Part shown: positions 32,348 to 39,503 of the stretch, piece by piece
How positions within the stretch are numbered: position 1 is the stretch's first letter
Layout of the letters: each line of letters opens with the position of its first letter
From: Bacillota bacterium
GTDB lineage: Bacteria; Bacillota; Clostridia; Peptostreptococcales; Anaerovoracaceae
Direction of reading: 5' to 3'
DNA: 64,000 nucleotides
Assembly: GCA_017557505.1 (NCBI GenBank)
Contig: JAFYYP010000052.1
Location: forward strand, 1-64,000
Translations under genes and position numbers: made by a program
The notes under the pieces: model-generated
Databases searched by the model: none
The model's input: the letters and a program-made list of their open reading frames with translations, nothing else
What the model was told of the DNA's origin: nothing

Positions 32348-32599
32348 TCAGTCTGCGTCGAAGGGCAGCAGAGCGACGATTCTCGCTCTCTTGATGGCGG
32401 TCGTGATGCCTCTCTGGTGCATCGCGCAGGCGCCGGTGATCCTTCTGGGAAGGATCTTGCCTCTCTCGGTCACATACTTCTTCAGGGTCTCGACGTCTTT
32501 ATAGTCGATGGCGGTATTCTTGTCTGCACAGAACTGGCAAACCTTTTTTCTATGCATACCGCCGGAGAAGTTTCTTCTCGGTCTGTTTTCTCTTTCCAT
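32348..32599 (-). CDS. rpsR: 30S ribosomal protein S18
   Basis: An 83-residue protein with the bS18 core ([40 protein letters not shown]). The Cys-containing N-terminal segment [13 protein letters not shown] holds two of the zinc-site cysteines found in C+ forms. It is the last gene of rpsF-ssb-rpsR and lies 19 bp after ssb. Confidence 0.98.
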   Translation of the reverse strand: MERENRPRRNFSGGMHRKKVCQFCADKNTAIDYKDVETLKKYVTERGKILPRRITGACAMHQRGITTAIKRARIVALLPFDAD

Positions 32600-32618
32600 T
32601 GTAGCCTCCTGCTTTTCC

Positions 32619-33080
32619 TTAGAACGGGATATCGTCGTCTGTCAGTTCGCTGAATCCCTGCGGAATAGCGCTGCTATTCTGCGCGGGTGCCGGCTGGCTG
32701 TAACCGCCGCCGTTGCCGTAGCCGCCGAAGTTTTCGGCTCCCTCGCGGGATTCTCTTTCGCTGCGGCTCTCCATGAACTCGACGCGGTCTGCGGCGACTT
32801 CCGTGGTAAAGACTTTCGCGCCATCCTTATTGGTATAAGAACCGGTCTGCAGTCTTCCCGTGACGCCTACGCGCATCCCCTTCTTAAAATACTTCTCGAC
32901 AAATTCGGCGCTTTTTCCAAAGCACACGATGTTGGGATAATCTGTCTGTCTTTCTCCGTTGCGGTCGGGGACCGGACGGTCCACGGCAATAGAGAATCTG
33001 GCGATCGCCATCTGGGACTGAGAGCCATACCGGACTTCCGGGTCTCTCGTGAGTCTTCCTACTAAGCAAACAGAATTCAT
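32619..33080 (-). CDS. ssb: single-stranded DNA-binding protein
   Basis: A 153-residue SSB: OB fold over residues 1-105 ([32 protein letters not shown]), a Gly/Gln-rich flexible linker and the acidic interaction tip DDDIPF at the C-terminus. It protects ssDNA and recruits repair and replication proteins. Located between the S6 and S18 genes, its usual place in Firmicutes. Confidence 0.98.
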   Translation of the reverse strand: MNSVCLVGRLTRDPEVRYGSQSQMAIARFSIAVDRPVPDRNGERQTDYPNIVCFGKSAEFVEKYFKKGMRVGVTGRLQTGSYTNKDGAKVFTTEVAADRVEFMESRSERESREGAENFGGYGNGGGYSQPAPAQNSSAIPQGFSELTDDDIPF

Positions 33081-33092
33081 TTTGTTACCCCT

Positions 33093-33380
33093 CTACTCTT
33101 CGTCCAGGTTGATGATGATGTGTCTCATAAAGTTGTCGGAAATGCGGAGTCTTCTGTCCAGTTCCTTCGGAAGCTCGGGCTTTGCGTTGAAGTGCATGAC
33201 AACGTAATAACCTTCGGTCTTCTTCTGGATCGGATAAGCAAGCTTGCGCATACCCCAGACATCTGTGTCGAGCACTTCGCCGTTCTCTGCGATGATAGCC
33301 TTAACGGCTTCCACCACTTCGTCCTTCTTGGCGTCGTCTAAGCTGGGTTCTACGATGAACATCAGTTCGTACTTATTCAT
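33093..33380 (-). CDS. rpsF: 30S ribosomal protein S6
   Basis: A 95-residue bS6 protein (MNKYELMFIVEPSLDD; RKLAYPIQKKTEGYYVVMHF). It binds S18 in the 30S platform. First gene of the rpsF-ssb-rpsR operon, with a strong promoter at 33482-33510 and a structured leader. AGGGAGG lies about eight bases before the start. Confidence 0.98.
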   Translation of the reverse strand: MNKYELMFIVEPSLDDAKKDEVVEAVKAIIAENGEVLDTDVWGMRKLAYPIQKKTEGYYVVMHFNAKPELPKELDRRLRISDNFMRHIIINLDEE

Positions 33381-33475
33381 TCTTTCACCTCCCTATGGTC
33401 TATTTTGCGGCCGCAGTGCTCCCCTGCGGCAGAGAGCTTCGCTGTTCCGGGTGCGTGACCCGGGCAGACGAATGC
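33381..33475 (-). promoter_or_regulatory. rpsF leader, candidate S6:S18 autoregulatory element
   Basis: The 95-nt leader can form two hairpins on the minus strand: CCGGGT-CACGC-ACCCGG (33463-33447) and CCGCAG-GGGAGCA-CTGCGG (33429-33411), the latter followed by CCGC. A CCG beside a hairpin before rpsF is the known signature of S6:S18-binding leaders. The match to that motif is approximate. Confidence 0.45.
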
Positions 33476-33481
33476 CTATAT

Positions 33482-33510
33482 ATTATACATATGAGGTATT
33501 TGATTTGCAA
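33482..33510 (-). promoter_or_regulatory. promoter of the rpsF operon
   Basis: TTGCAA (33510-33505) and TATAAT (33487-33482) on the minus strand are 17 bp apart. Confidence 0.85.
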
Positions 33511-33577
33511 CAAAAAAATGGTATATTTTAAGAGGATAAAAATTCGCTTTTTCATATACTACCGGAGGTATCAAAAC

Positions 33578-34741
33578 ATGCTGAAATATGTAGACAGAAT
33601 CGGAACCAACTGTTCCAAGTGGGATGGCCTGAAGTCGACCTACGGCGAAGACGGACTGCTCGCCATGTGGGTGGCGGACATGGACTTCGAGATCGCAGAA
33701 CCCATCCGTAAGGCGGTAAGAAATTACGTGGACAACGTTCCCTGGGGCTACTACAACGCGGGCCCGGGCTACAAAGAGGCCTTTATCGAATGGGAGAAGA
33801 AGTATCACGGCTATGATATCAAGCCCGAGTGGATCTGCTTCTCCAACGGCATCGTTTCCGCGTTCTACTGGGTCACGTGCATGGCAGCCAAGCCCGGCGA
33901 AGCCGTCATCCTGCTGGCGCCCATCTACTATCCGATGATGAACGGCGTCAAATTCAACGACCGCAAGCTCGTGATGTGCGACATGATCCACGACGGCAAC
34001 ACGTATCGCGTCGACTACGAAAAGTTCGAAAAGGACATTGTGGACAACGACGTCAAGCTGTTCATCATGTCTTCCCCGCACAACCCGGTCGGCAAGATCT
34101 GGACGAAGGAAGAGCTGAAGACCCTCATGGACATCTGCCGCAAGCACAACGTGCTCGTCGTCTCCGACGAGATCCATCAGGACTTCGAGTGGAACGGCCA
34201 TACGCACATTCCGACCGCGACGGTGGGCGACTATGACGACATGCTGATCACCATGTGCGCGGTCTCCAAGACCTTCAACCTGGCCAGCTGCCAGAACTCT
34301 TTCATCATCATCCCGAACGACAAGCTGAGAGAACAGTACATGACCTTCGCCCGCAACGTCCACGGCACCGACGGCAACGGCTTCGGCTACGTGGCAGTCG
34401 AGGCTGCCTGCAGAGAGGGCCGTCCGTGGTTCGAAGAGGTCAAGGCGCAGATCTGGGAGAACTACTGCTACGTGCGCGACACGTTCGCGAAGGAACTGCC
34501 CGACGTGACCGTCGCAGACCTGCAGGGCACCTACCTGCTGTGGCTCGACTTCGGCAAGTACTTCAAGACCCAGGCGGAGATCGAGGAGTTCATGCAGAAG
34601 AAGTGCAAGCTCGCGTTCGACTACGGCAACTGGTTCGGCCGCGGCGGCGACGACTACTGCCAGTTCGTGCGCATGAACCTCGCAACCTCGCTGGAGAACG
34701 TGAAGGAAGCCTGCGACAGGATCATTAAGAATCTGAAGTAA
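33578..34741 (+). CDS. MalY/PatB-type PLP-dependent C-S lyase
   Basis: A 387-residue fold-type I aminotransferase-like enzyme. WVADMDFE near the start, SSPHNPVGKIWTKEEL and the PLP lysine in CAVSKTFNLASC are characteristic of MalY/PatB proteins. The expected activity is cystathionine or cysteine beta-elimination to pyruvate, ammonia and thiol. With the two Cys/Met enzymes in this window it gives three sulfur-amino-acid lyase candidates. The start at 33578 follows GGAGG by nine bases; the frame open to 33395 crosses the rpsF promoter and is not used. Confidence 0.9.
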   Translation: MLKYVDRIGTNCSKWDGLKSTYGEDGLLAMWVADMDFEIAEPIRKAVRNYVDNVPWGYYNAGPGYKEAFIEWEKKYHGYDIKPEWICFSNGIVSAFYWVTCMAAKPGEAVILLAPIYYPMMNGVKFNDRKLVMCDMIHDGNTYRVDYEKFEKDIVDNDVKLFIMSSPHNPVGKIWTKEELKTLMDICRKHNVLVVSDEIHQDFEWNGHTHIPTATVGDYDDMLITMCAVSKTFNLASCQNSFIIIPNDKLREQYMTFARNVHGTDGNGFGYVAVEAACREGRPWFEEVKAQIWENYCYVRDTFAKELPDVTVADLQGTYLLWLDFGKYFKTQAEIEEFMQKKCKLAFDYGNWFGRGGDDYCQFVRMNLATSLENVKEACDRIIKNLK

Positions 34742-34744
34742 AAA

Positions 34745-34887
34745 TGTGCATAGGCAGGTCGTTTTCGGACACGCTCTCGCTCAGCGTGGCCCCAACAGCG
34801 GTTCTAAGCTCTGTCTTCGCCTAACGGCTCGCCAATCGCTAAGAACCGGTATCCCCGATGGACCTCAAACGACCTGCCTACTGCACA
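34745..34887. repeat. 143-bp structured palindromic element
   Basis: The ends TGTGCATAGGCAGGTCGTTT (34745-34764) and its complement (34867-34887, one extra C) form a 20-bp stem. Inside are a hairpin CACGCT-N7-AGCGTG (34770-34788) and an 11-bp stem with one mismatch CGGTTCTAAGC / GCTAAGAACCG (34799-34809, 34838-34848) enclosing GCC-TAAC-GGC. It starts three bases after the MalY stop and is followed by a separate terminator. It may be an RNA element or a small palindromic repeat unit; no known family is recognised. Confidence 0.7.
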
Positions 34888-34906
34888 TAATCGTATTAAT
34901 AATTAG

Positions 34907-34935
34907 AAAGAGAAGGCTCACGGCCTTCTCTTTTT
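34907..34935 (+). terminator. intrinsic terminator
   Basis: An 11-bp stem (AAAGAGAAGGC / GCCTTCTCTTT) with loop TCACG and T tract, 20 bp after the palindromic element. Confidence 0.85.
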
Positions 34936-34987
34936 ATGGTTAATTAAGTATTGTTGGAAATACGGCTGAGGAGCCGGTCCAAAGACG

Positions 34988-35863
34988 CTATTTCTGAATG
35001 AATTTTATAAAATTCTCTGCCGACTCGCTCAATTGCACGTTCTTGCGGCGGATGAGGTAGAACGTGCGCTTCGCTTCGGGAAGGCCGGTATCGAGCACAA
35101 GCAGGCGGCCGGCTTTGGCGCGGTCAGTGGCGGCCAGCGCCGAGAGGAACGAGATGCCGAAGCCGTGCTCCACAAGGTTTTTGATGGCTTCCTGATCGTT
35201 CAGGCTGGCAGCGACGTCTAAATCGCGCAGGTCTTTGCCGAGAAGTTCGATCAGCTTTTCCGCGCTCTTGCGGCTCGCGCTGCCCTTCTCACGGAACAGC
35301 ATGGGCTGCGCCAGCAGCTTCTTCCAATCCTTCGCTTTCACCATCTTGCGGAACGCCGGCATATCCGGCGCGATCAGCACGGTCTTATCTTCGGCGATGG
35401 GAACGCTCAGAAGGCCGGCACCCGGTTCCTCGCCGACGAGGCCGACGTCGCAGGTCCCTTTTTCCACCGCGTCCTCGATCTCTTCGCTGTCGGACTGGTG
35501 GATGGAGATGACCACGTCGGGAAACTCCTTGCGGAATCCCTCGAGCAGAGGCGGCAGGATGTAGCCGGACGGGATGGTCGACACACCGATGCTGAGTACC
35601 TTGCGGTCCTCGTCCTCCCATTTGTCGAGCATGCGCTGCTGCAGGGCGAGCATACCGCAGGCGCAGTCGTACAGCTCTTTGCCCTTCTGCGTGACCCTCA
35701 AGTTCTTCGTGTCACGCGCGATCAGCTGCACGCCGAGCTCTTCCTCGAGCGCCTTGATGTGCGCGCTCACCGTCGGCTGCGACGTGTAGGTCTTTTCCGC
35801 CGCCTTCGTAAAGCTGCCGTAGTCCACGACCGCGATGAACGATCTCAGTTGTTTCATTTCCAT
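34988..35863 (-). CDS. LysR-family transcriptional regulator
   Basis: A 291-residue LysR protein: winged helix-turn-helix (residues 1-60, FTKAAEKTYTSQPTVSAHIKALE) and a periplasmic-binding-like effector domain. Segments such as VLSIGVSTIPSGYILPPLLEGF resemble regulators described as linked to selenium metabolism in Clostridia, but no selenium gene is next to it. The start at 35863 is taken from the GAGAGG site and the normal LysR N-terminal length; the frame is open to 35911. It diverges from the small-ORF/XRE operon and may control it. Confidence 0.88.
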   Translation of the reverse strand: MEMKQLRSFIAVVDYGSFTKAAEKTYTSQPTVSAHIKALEEELGVQLIARDTKNLRVTQKGKELYDCACGMLALQQRMLDKWEDEDRKVLSIGVSTIPSGYILPPLLEGFRKEFPDVVISIHQSDSEEIEDAVEKGTCDVGLVGEEPGAGLLSVPIAEDKTVLIAPDMPAFRKMVKAKDWKKLLAQPMLFREKGSASRKSAEKLIELLGKDLRDLDVAASLNDQEAIKNLVEHGFGISFLSALAATDRAKAGRLLVLDTGLPEAKRTFYLIRRKNVQLSESAENFIKFIQK

Positions 35864-35987
35864 AGGGGTCAACCTCTCTTCTATTAAAGAATAACATGAA
35901 TTCATCGGCATTTCAAATGAAGTGAACCGCCAGGATAATTTATACTAACAGTAGAAAAATAAAAATACTATTGGTATGAATAGTCTG

Positions 35988-36016
35988 TTCACATTCCCTG
36001 CCGTGTCCAATATAAT
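35988..36016 (+). promoter_or_regulatory. promoter of the small ORF - XRE operon
   Basis: TTCACA (35988-35993) and TATAAT (36011-36016) are 17 bp apart. Upstream at about 35945-35975 lies CTAACAGTAG...CTATTGGTAT, a loose dyad that could bind the divergent LysR protein. Confidence 0.7.
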
Positions 36017-36045
36017 GGGATCGTAAAAAGAAAGGAGACACGCAA

Positions 36046-36192
36046 ATGGGAATCAAGTTTGCAGACAATATCCGTAATTTCTTCAGGGAAGGGTCGCAGA
36101 GAACGACAGGCACCGTATATAAGAAAGAGGCAAATACATGGCAACAATGCTGGCAGAGAACATCCGCCGATATCGTAAGGATCGATCGCTGA
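36046..36192 (+). CDS. small ORF (48 aa) overlapping the XRE-TPR gene
   Basis: An ATG with a strong AAAGGAG site seven bases upstream opens a 48-codon frame (MGIKFADNIRNFFREG...). It ends at 36192, 55 bp inside the next gene in another frame. It is the first frame on the transcript from the promoter at 35988. Its beginning resembles that of the XRE protein (LAENIRRYR), so it may be a broken or duplicated start that now serves as a leader frame. No signal peptide is seen. Confidence 0.45.
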   Translation: MGIKFADNIRNFFREGSQRTTGTVYKKEANTWQQCWQRTSADIVRIDR

Positions 36193-37202
36193 CCCAGGAG
36201 CAGCTCGCCGAAGTCCTGGGGGTCACGACAGGCGCTGTTTACAAGTGGGAGGCGAAGCTCTCCGTCCCGGACCTGGATCTGATCGTGGAGATGGCGGACT
36301 TTTTCGACACCTCCGTGGACGTCCTGCTCGGCTATGAGATGAAAAACAACCAGCTGAAGGAGACCGTGAGCCGTCTGCGGGAATACCGCCGCAAAAAGGA
36401 CCCGGAAGGTCTTTCAGAAGCGGAAAAAGCGCTGAAGAAATACCCGCATTCCTTCGAGATCGTCAATGAGAGCGCTTCGATGTATTATGGCCTGGGCCTC
36501 GAAGGCAGAAACAAGGATGATATCCGCCGCGCGCTGGAACTGTTGGAACAGGCGCTCGTGCTGCTGCCGCAGAACGAAGACCCGGAGATCACCGAACAGA
36601 CCTTGTACGGAAAGATGGCGAATATCTATCTTGCCTTGGGCGAGTGGGAAAAGGCAGTCGAACTGCTGAAAAGCCATAACCCCGGCGGGCTGTACGATCA
36701 CCAGATCGGCCAGATCCTGGCCTCCTATGACCGCACCGAGGAAGCCGTTCCGTTCCTGTCGGAGTCCCTCGTGAAGATCCTGGGCGAACTGACGCACACC
36801 GTCACCGGATATCTCAACGTCTACGCGGCGCGGCGCGACTACGATTCCATCCAGGCGCTCCTGCGCTGGAGCATCGATCTGTTCCTCGGGCTGCGCAAAG
36901 AGAACAAGCCGAACTTCTTCGATAAGGTGAACAGCGCCTTTATGGCCGCCCTTGCCTACGCGCAGTGGAAGACCGGGCAGGAGGACGAGGCGCGCGCGAC
37001 GTTGGAACGCGCCAGGGATCTTGCGGCGTTCTTCGACGCCGCACCCAGCTATGACGAGAGCGACGTCCGGTTTATCACCCGCGTCGAAGGCGCCAGCGTC
37101 CACGACGACATCGGAGCGACCGCAAAGGACGCGGCCGAGGCGATCGTGAAGGGCTGCGAAGACGACGCGTTCACCGCGCTTTGGGAAAACGTGACCCAAT
37201 AG
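36138..37202 (+). CDS. XRE-family regulator with TPR-like domain
   Basis: A 354-residue regulator. An N-terminal Cro/C1 helix-turn-helix (residues 5-65, LTQEQLAEVLGVTTGAVYKWEAKLSVPDLDL) is joined to a helical repeat domain of about 270 residues with TPR-like units (SMYYGLGLEG, GKMANIYLALGEWEKAVELL, AFMAALAYAQWKTGQEDEA). This layout resembles RRNPP-type peptide-responsive regulators, but also many other clostridial XRE-TPR proteins, and no pheromone precursor is evident. Translation may be coupled to the overlapping small ORF. Targets are unknown. Confidence 0.85.
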   Translation: MATMLAENIRRYRKDRSLTQEQLAEVLGVTTGAVYKWEAKLSVPDLDLIVEMADFFDTSVDVLLGYEMKNNQLKETVSRLREYRRKKDPEGLSEAEKALKKYPHSFEIVNESASMYYGLGLEGRNKDDIRRALELLEQALVLLPQNEDPEITEQTLYGKMANIYLALGEWEKAVELLKSHNPGGLYDHQIGQILASYDRTEEAVPFLSESLVKILGELTHTVTGYLNVYAARRDYDSIQALLRWSIDLFLGLRKENKPNFFDKVNSAFMAALAYAQWKTGQEDEARATLERARDLAAFFDAAPSYDESDVRFITRVEGASVHDDIGATAKDAAEAIVKGCEDDAFTALWENVTQ

Positions 37203-37233
37203 AATTCGATATCTTCCTGACAAAGCACAACAG

Positions 37234-37275
37234 AAAAATACCGGCCTGCCGCATTTCCGCAGCAGGCCGGTATTT
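37234..37275. terminator. bidirectional intrinsic terminator
   Basis: AAATACCGGCCTGC and GCAGGCCGGTATTT form a 14-bp perfect stem around a 12-nt loop, between the convergent XRE and serine hydrolase genes. Confidence 0.88.
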
Positions 37276-37291
37276 GTTTTATGACCGTTGT

Positions 37292-38806
37292 TTACTGTTC
37301 TTCGTCCGCGCTTTCGCCGCCGATCATGTCCTCTTCCTCGTTCCGGAAGATCTCGGAGACCATCTCCGACTGCTTCCGGGCCAGCTCTTCCGTAGACCGG
37401 TTGAACATGCTGGCGATGCACAGGTCTGTCCTCAGGGAGAACATCCACTCCGTCACGAAGCCTTCGTTCCAGCCGTCGTGTTCGCCGACGTCCCCCTCGA
37501 GGCGGTAAACGCAGAGTCCGTAATTGTCCAGCACCGGCGTCAGCATGCGCTGCGCGGTCTCCTTCTTCAGCAGGCCGCCTTCGCGATAGCTCTTCGAAAG
37601 GGCGAGGCCGATCTTCACGAGTTCCGACGGCGTCGTCCAAAGACCTGCCGCGGCGTGCTCGGGATAATAGTGATAGCCGCGGGCGGGATCTTCTTTTTCA
37701 CCCAGCCGACCGCCGAACGCGGCGTTGGCTGCCAGCTTTTCGTCCAGAGGCTGGAAATACCCGGAGCGCTTCAGGTCCAGGGGCTCCGCGACTTCCTTTT
37801 GGAAAGCTTCGCGCAGGGTCAGGCCAGTGATGCGCGTAAAGGCCAGCTCGGCCAGGGTGATGCCGCCGCCGGAATACATGCATTGCTTGCCGTAGGGGCG
37901 TATCCTGCGCAGCCTGGGCGTGATGCCCTTGCCGTCCAGCACGTCCTCCAGCGAGAGAAGCGCGTGGTCCGCGCGGTATCCCGGAAAACCGTGCAGGTTG
38001 AAGCCCGCCGTATGGGACAGCAGCGCGGAGAAGGTCATCGGAATCTTCGCATATTCCGGAACGACCCCCGAAATGTCCGCGTCCAGATCGATGACCCCCT
38101 TGTCCACGTAACGCAGGAGGGTCAGCGCGAACACGGGTTTGCTCACGGACCCCGCCTGGAACAGCATGTCCGGATTGACCGGAAAATCCTGTCCGAACCG
38201 GCCGCTGCCGGCGCAGTAAGCATCCAGTTCTTCTCCGTCGGAGATCGCTATGCTGATGCCGTAGCCGCCTTTCTCCTTGATCCGCATGCGTTCCTTTACG
38301 TTTACGTCGAACCACTCGACCGTATTCTGCTCCTTTTTCGACTTCTTCGTCAGCCATAATCTCATGACGACTTCGCCGTCGTCATAAGCGCCGATCTCCC
38401 GGAAGCCTGCTTTATGGTACAGGTGTATGCCGCATTCGTTATCCGGCTCGGTCGAGAGCAGCAGCCGTTCCGCGCCGAGATCCTTGAAATAGCGGATGAT
38501 CTCCGCGAGCGCCGCCTGACCGTAGCCCTTGCCCTGTTCGTTCTTGTCGATCATGAAGCGCCAGAGATAGTATCTGTCGTCCTCATCTTCCTCTTCCATA
38601 TCCACGGCGAACATGCAGAATCCGACGAGCTTATCGTCTGCGTAGATCGCGAACGGACGCGCCACGCCGGGCTGCTCCGTGTTGGCCTCTTTCGCCTCTA
38701 TCAGGGAAGACTTGTTGGATGCGACGAACGGCTGATCTTCGCGCACGGAAAGGGCCAGGACGGCTTTCTTATTCTTCTTATTGATAGGTTCCAGTTTTAT
38801 ACTCAT
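37292..38806 (-). CDS. GNAT acetyltransferase - serine hydrolase fusion
   Basis: A 504-residue two-domain protein. Residues 1-155 are a GNAT domain (FMIDKNEQGKGYGQAAL is the acetyl-CoA loop; IHLYHKAGF the last helix). Residues about 170-490 are a class C beta-lactamase-fold hydrolase with SVSK (in QAGSVSKPV), the tyrosine motif YSGG (CMYSGGGI) and HDGWNEG in place of KTG. There is no signal peptide, so it is probably cytoplasmic. Activity is unknown; it could modify or hydrolyse an amide- or ester-containing compound. The start at 38806 (MSIKLEP) follows GGAGA; the ATG at 38821 is part of that site. A 194-nt structured leader precedes it. Confidence 0.85.
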   Translation of the reverse strand: MSIKLEPINKKNKKAVLALSVREDQPFVASNKSSLIEAKEANTEQPGVARPFAIYADDKLVGFCMFAVDMEEEDEDDRYYLWRFMIDKNEQGKGYGQAALAEIIRYFKDLGAERLLLSTEPDNECGIHLYHKAGFREIGAYDDGEVVMRLWLTKKSKKEQNTVEWFDVNVKERMRIKEKGGYGISIAISDGEELDAYCAGSGRFGQDFPVNPDMLFQAGSVSKPVFALTLLRYVDKGVIDLDADISGVVPEYAKIPMTFSALLSHTAGFNLHGFPGYRADHALLSLEDVLDGKGITPRLRRIRPYGKQCMYSGGGITLAELAFTRITGLTLREAFQKEVAEPLDLKRSGYFQPLDEKLAANAAFGGRLGEKEDPARGYHYYPEHAAAGLWTTPSELVKIGLALSKSYREGGLLKKETAQRMLTPVLDNYGLCVYRLEGDVGEHDGWNEGFVTEWMFSLRTDLCIASMFNRSTEELARKQSEMVSEIFRNEEEDMIGGESADEEQ

Positions 38807-38814
38807 TTGTGTTT

Positions 38815-38869
38815 TCTCCATAAAAATGCCGCAGAACAGCAGCTCCCGAAAGCAGCTGCGTCCTGCGGC
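38815..38869 (-). promoter_or_regulatory. terminator-like hairpin before the fusion gene (attenuator candidate)
   Basis: On the minus strand GCCGCAG (38869-38863) pairs with CTGCGGC (38834-38828), with an inner stem GCAGCT/AGCTGC, followed by ATTTTT and then directly by the ribosome site GGAGA. A Rho-independent terminator in this place would block the gene unless the leader refolds. Confidence 0.6.
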
Positions 38870-38901
38870 GTTGCGATACGAAAGTTACTCAAAACGGCGC
38901 A

Positions 38902-38991
38902 CTAAACCTGAGGGGATCCCCCTCTGCTTTGCATGCGCCGGTATTCGATTATGCGATAACCTTGCAGATCACAGGTGTACGCTCCTTTCAT
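38902..38991 (-). CDS. leader peptide candidate (29 aa)
   Basis: A 29-codon frame starting MKGAYTCDLQ and ending at 38902 lies in the leader of the GNAT-serine hydrolase gene, 33 bp before the attenuator hairpin. GGAG precedes the ATG with short spacing. A second frame inside it begins with GTG behind AAAGGAG and codes for seven residues only (VICKVIA). Either could be the translated leader that controls the downstream hairpin. A GAGGGG...CCCCTC hairpin (38910-38924) lies at its end. Confidence 0.4.
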   Translation of the reverse strand: MKGAYTCDLQGYRIIEYRRMQSRGGSPQV

Positions 38992-39005
38992 AGTCTCCGA
39001 AACCT

Positions 39006-39034
39006 ATGATAACGGATTACACGCCCGAAATCAA
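39006..39034 (-). promoter_or_regulatory. promoter of the fusion-gene leader
   Basis: TTGATT (39034-39029) and TATCAT (39011-39006) on the minus strand are 17 bp apart. Transcription would start near 39000, giving a leader of about 194 nt. Confidence 0.65.
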
Positions 39035-39038
39035 TGTC

Positions 39039-39365
39039 TTATCTTCTGACCGCTTTCGGTTCCGTCTGCTGCGGCGCGAGGAACATCTGCTCCAGCAGCT
39101 TCCTGCCGGTCTCCGTCTTGAAGATCTTCTGAGCGACGCTCTCGACCGCCGATCTCGGTTCATCCTCTTCGAAGAGGTTCACCAGGAAGTCAGCCTCGAC
39201 GAGGATCTGATAATCGATCCCGTCGATATCCGTATACGTGTGGTGGTGCGAGACCACATAGGCCGCCCGTTCGATCACCGCGGGTTCGAACCCCAGTGAC
39301 CCGAGCATCTTCCGCACGAGCGGGTCGCTCACCTTCTCCTGGAACTTGCCGCTGCCGCTGCACGA
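39039..39365 (-). pseudogene. HD-domain protein, C-terminal remnant
   Basis: About 105 residues resemble the C-terminal part of HD-type phosphohydrolases: SDPLVRKMLGSLGFEPAVIERAAYVVSHHH, then TDIDGIDYQILVEADFLVNL and the IFKTETGRKLLEQMF end. The N-terminal half with the HD metal site is absent. Homology stops near 39365, where a fragment of another gene begins on the opposite strand. No start codon or ribosome site suits it. Confidence 0.75.
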
Positions 39366-39369
39366 CATC

Positions 39370-39459
39370 ATGTCGCCGGCAGAGAAGCGCTTCGTCGAGG
39401 TGGCGCAGGAAGTGGTCACCGAAATGATCGAAGACGGCATCGTGGAGCCGTCCCTGTGA
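39370..39459 (+). pseudogene. LysR regulator, C-terminal remnant
   Basis: Thirty codons (MSPAEKRFVEVAQEVVTEMI, ending VEPSL) are nearly the same as the C-terminus of the intact LysR protein at 41745-42650 (LSPAERKFVEVAQEVVAELI, ending VDPPRI). Everything before is missing. It abuts the HD-domain remnant, so a deletion fused two genes here. The promoter of the amidohydrolase gene (TGATACAAT, about 39457-39465) lies at its end. Confidence 0.8.
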
Positions 39460-39503
39460 TACAATAGAAACACAACCATTCGAAAAATAAAGGAGAACAG
39501 CAT

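Noticed and set aside
34745-34887. The palindromic element as an integron attC site
   Set aside because: A GCCTAAC word is present, but there is no matching GTTRRRY box at the far end and no integron integrase in the window.
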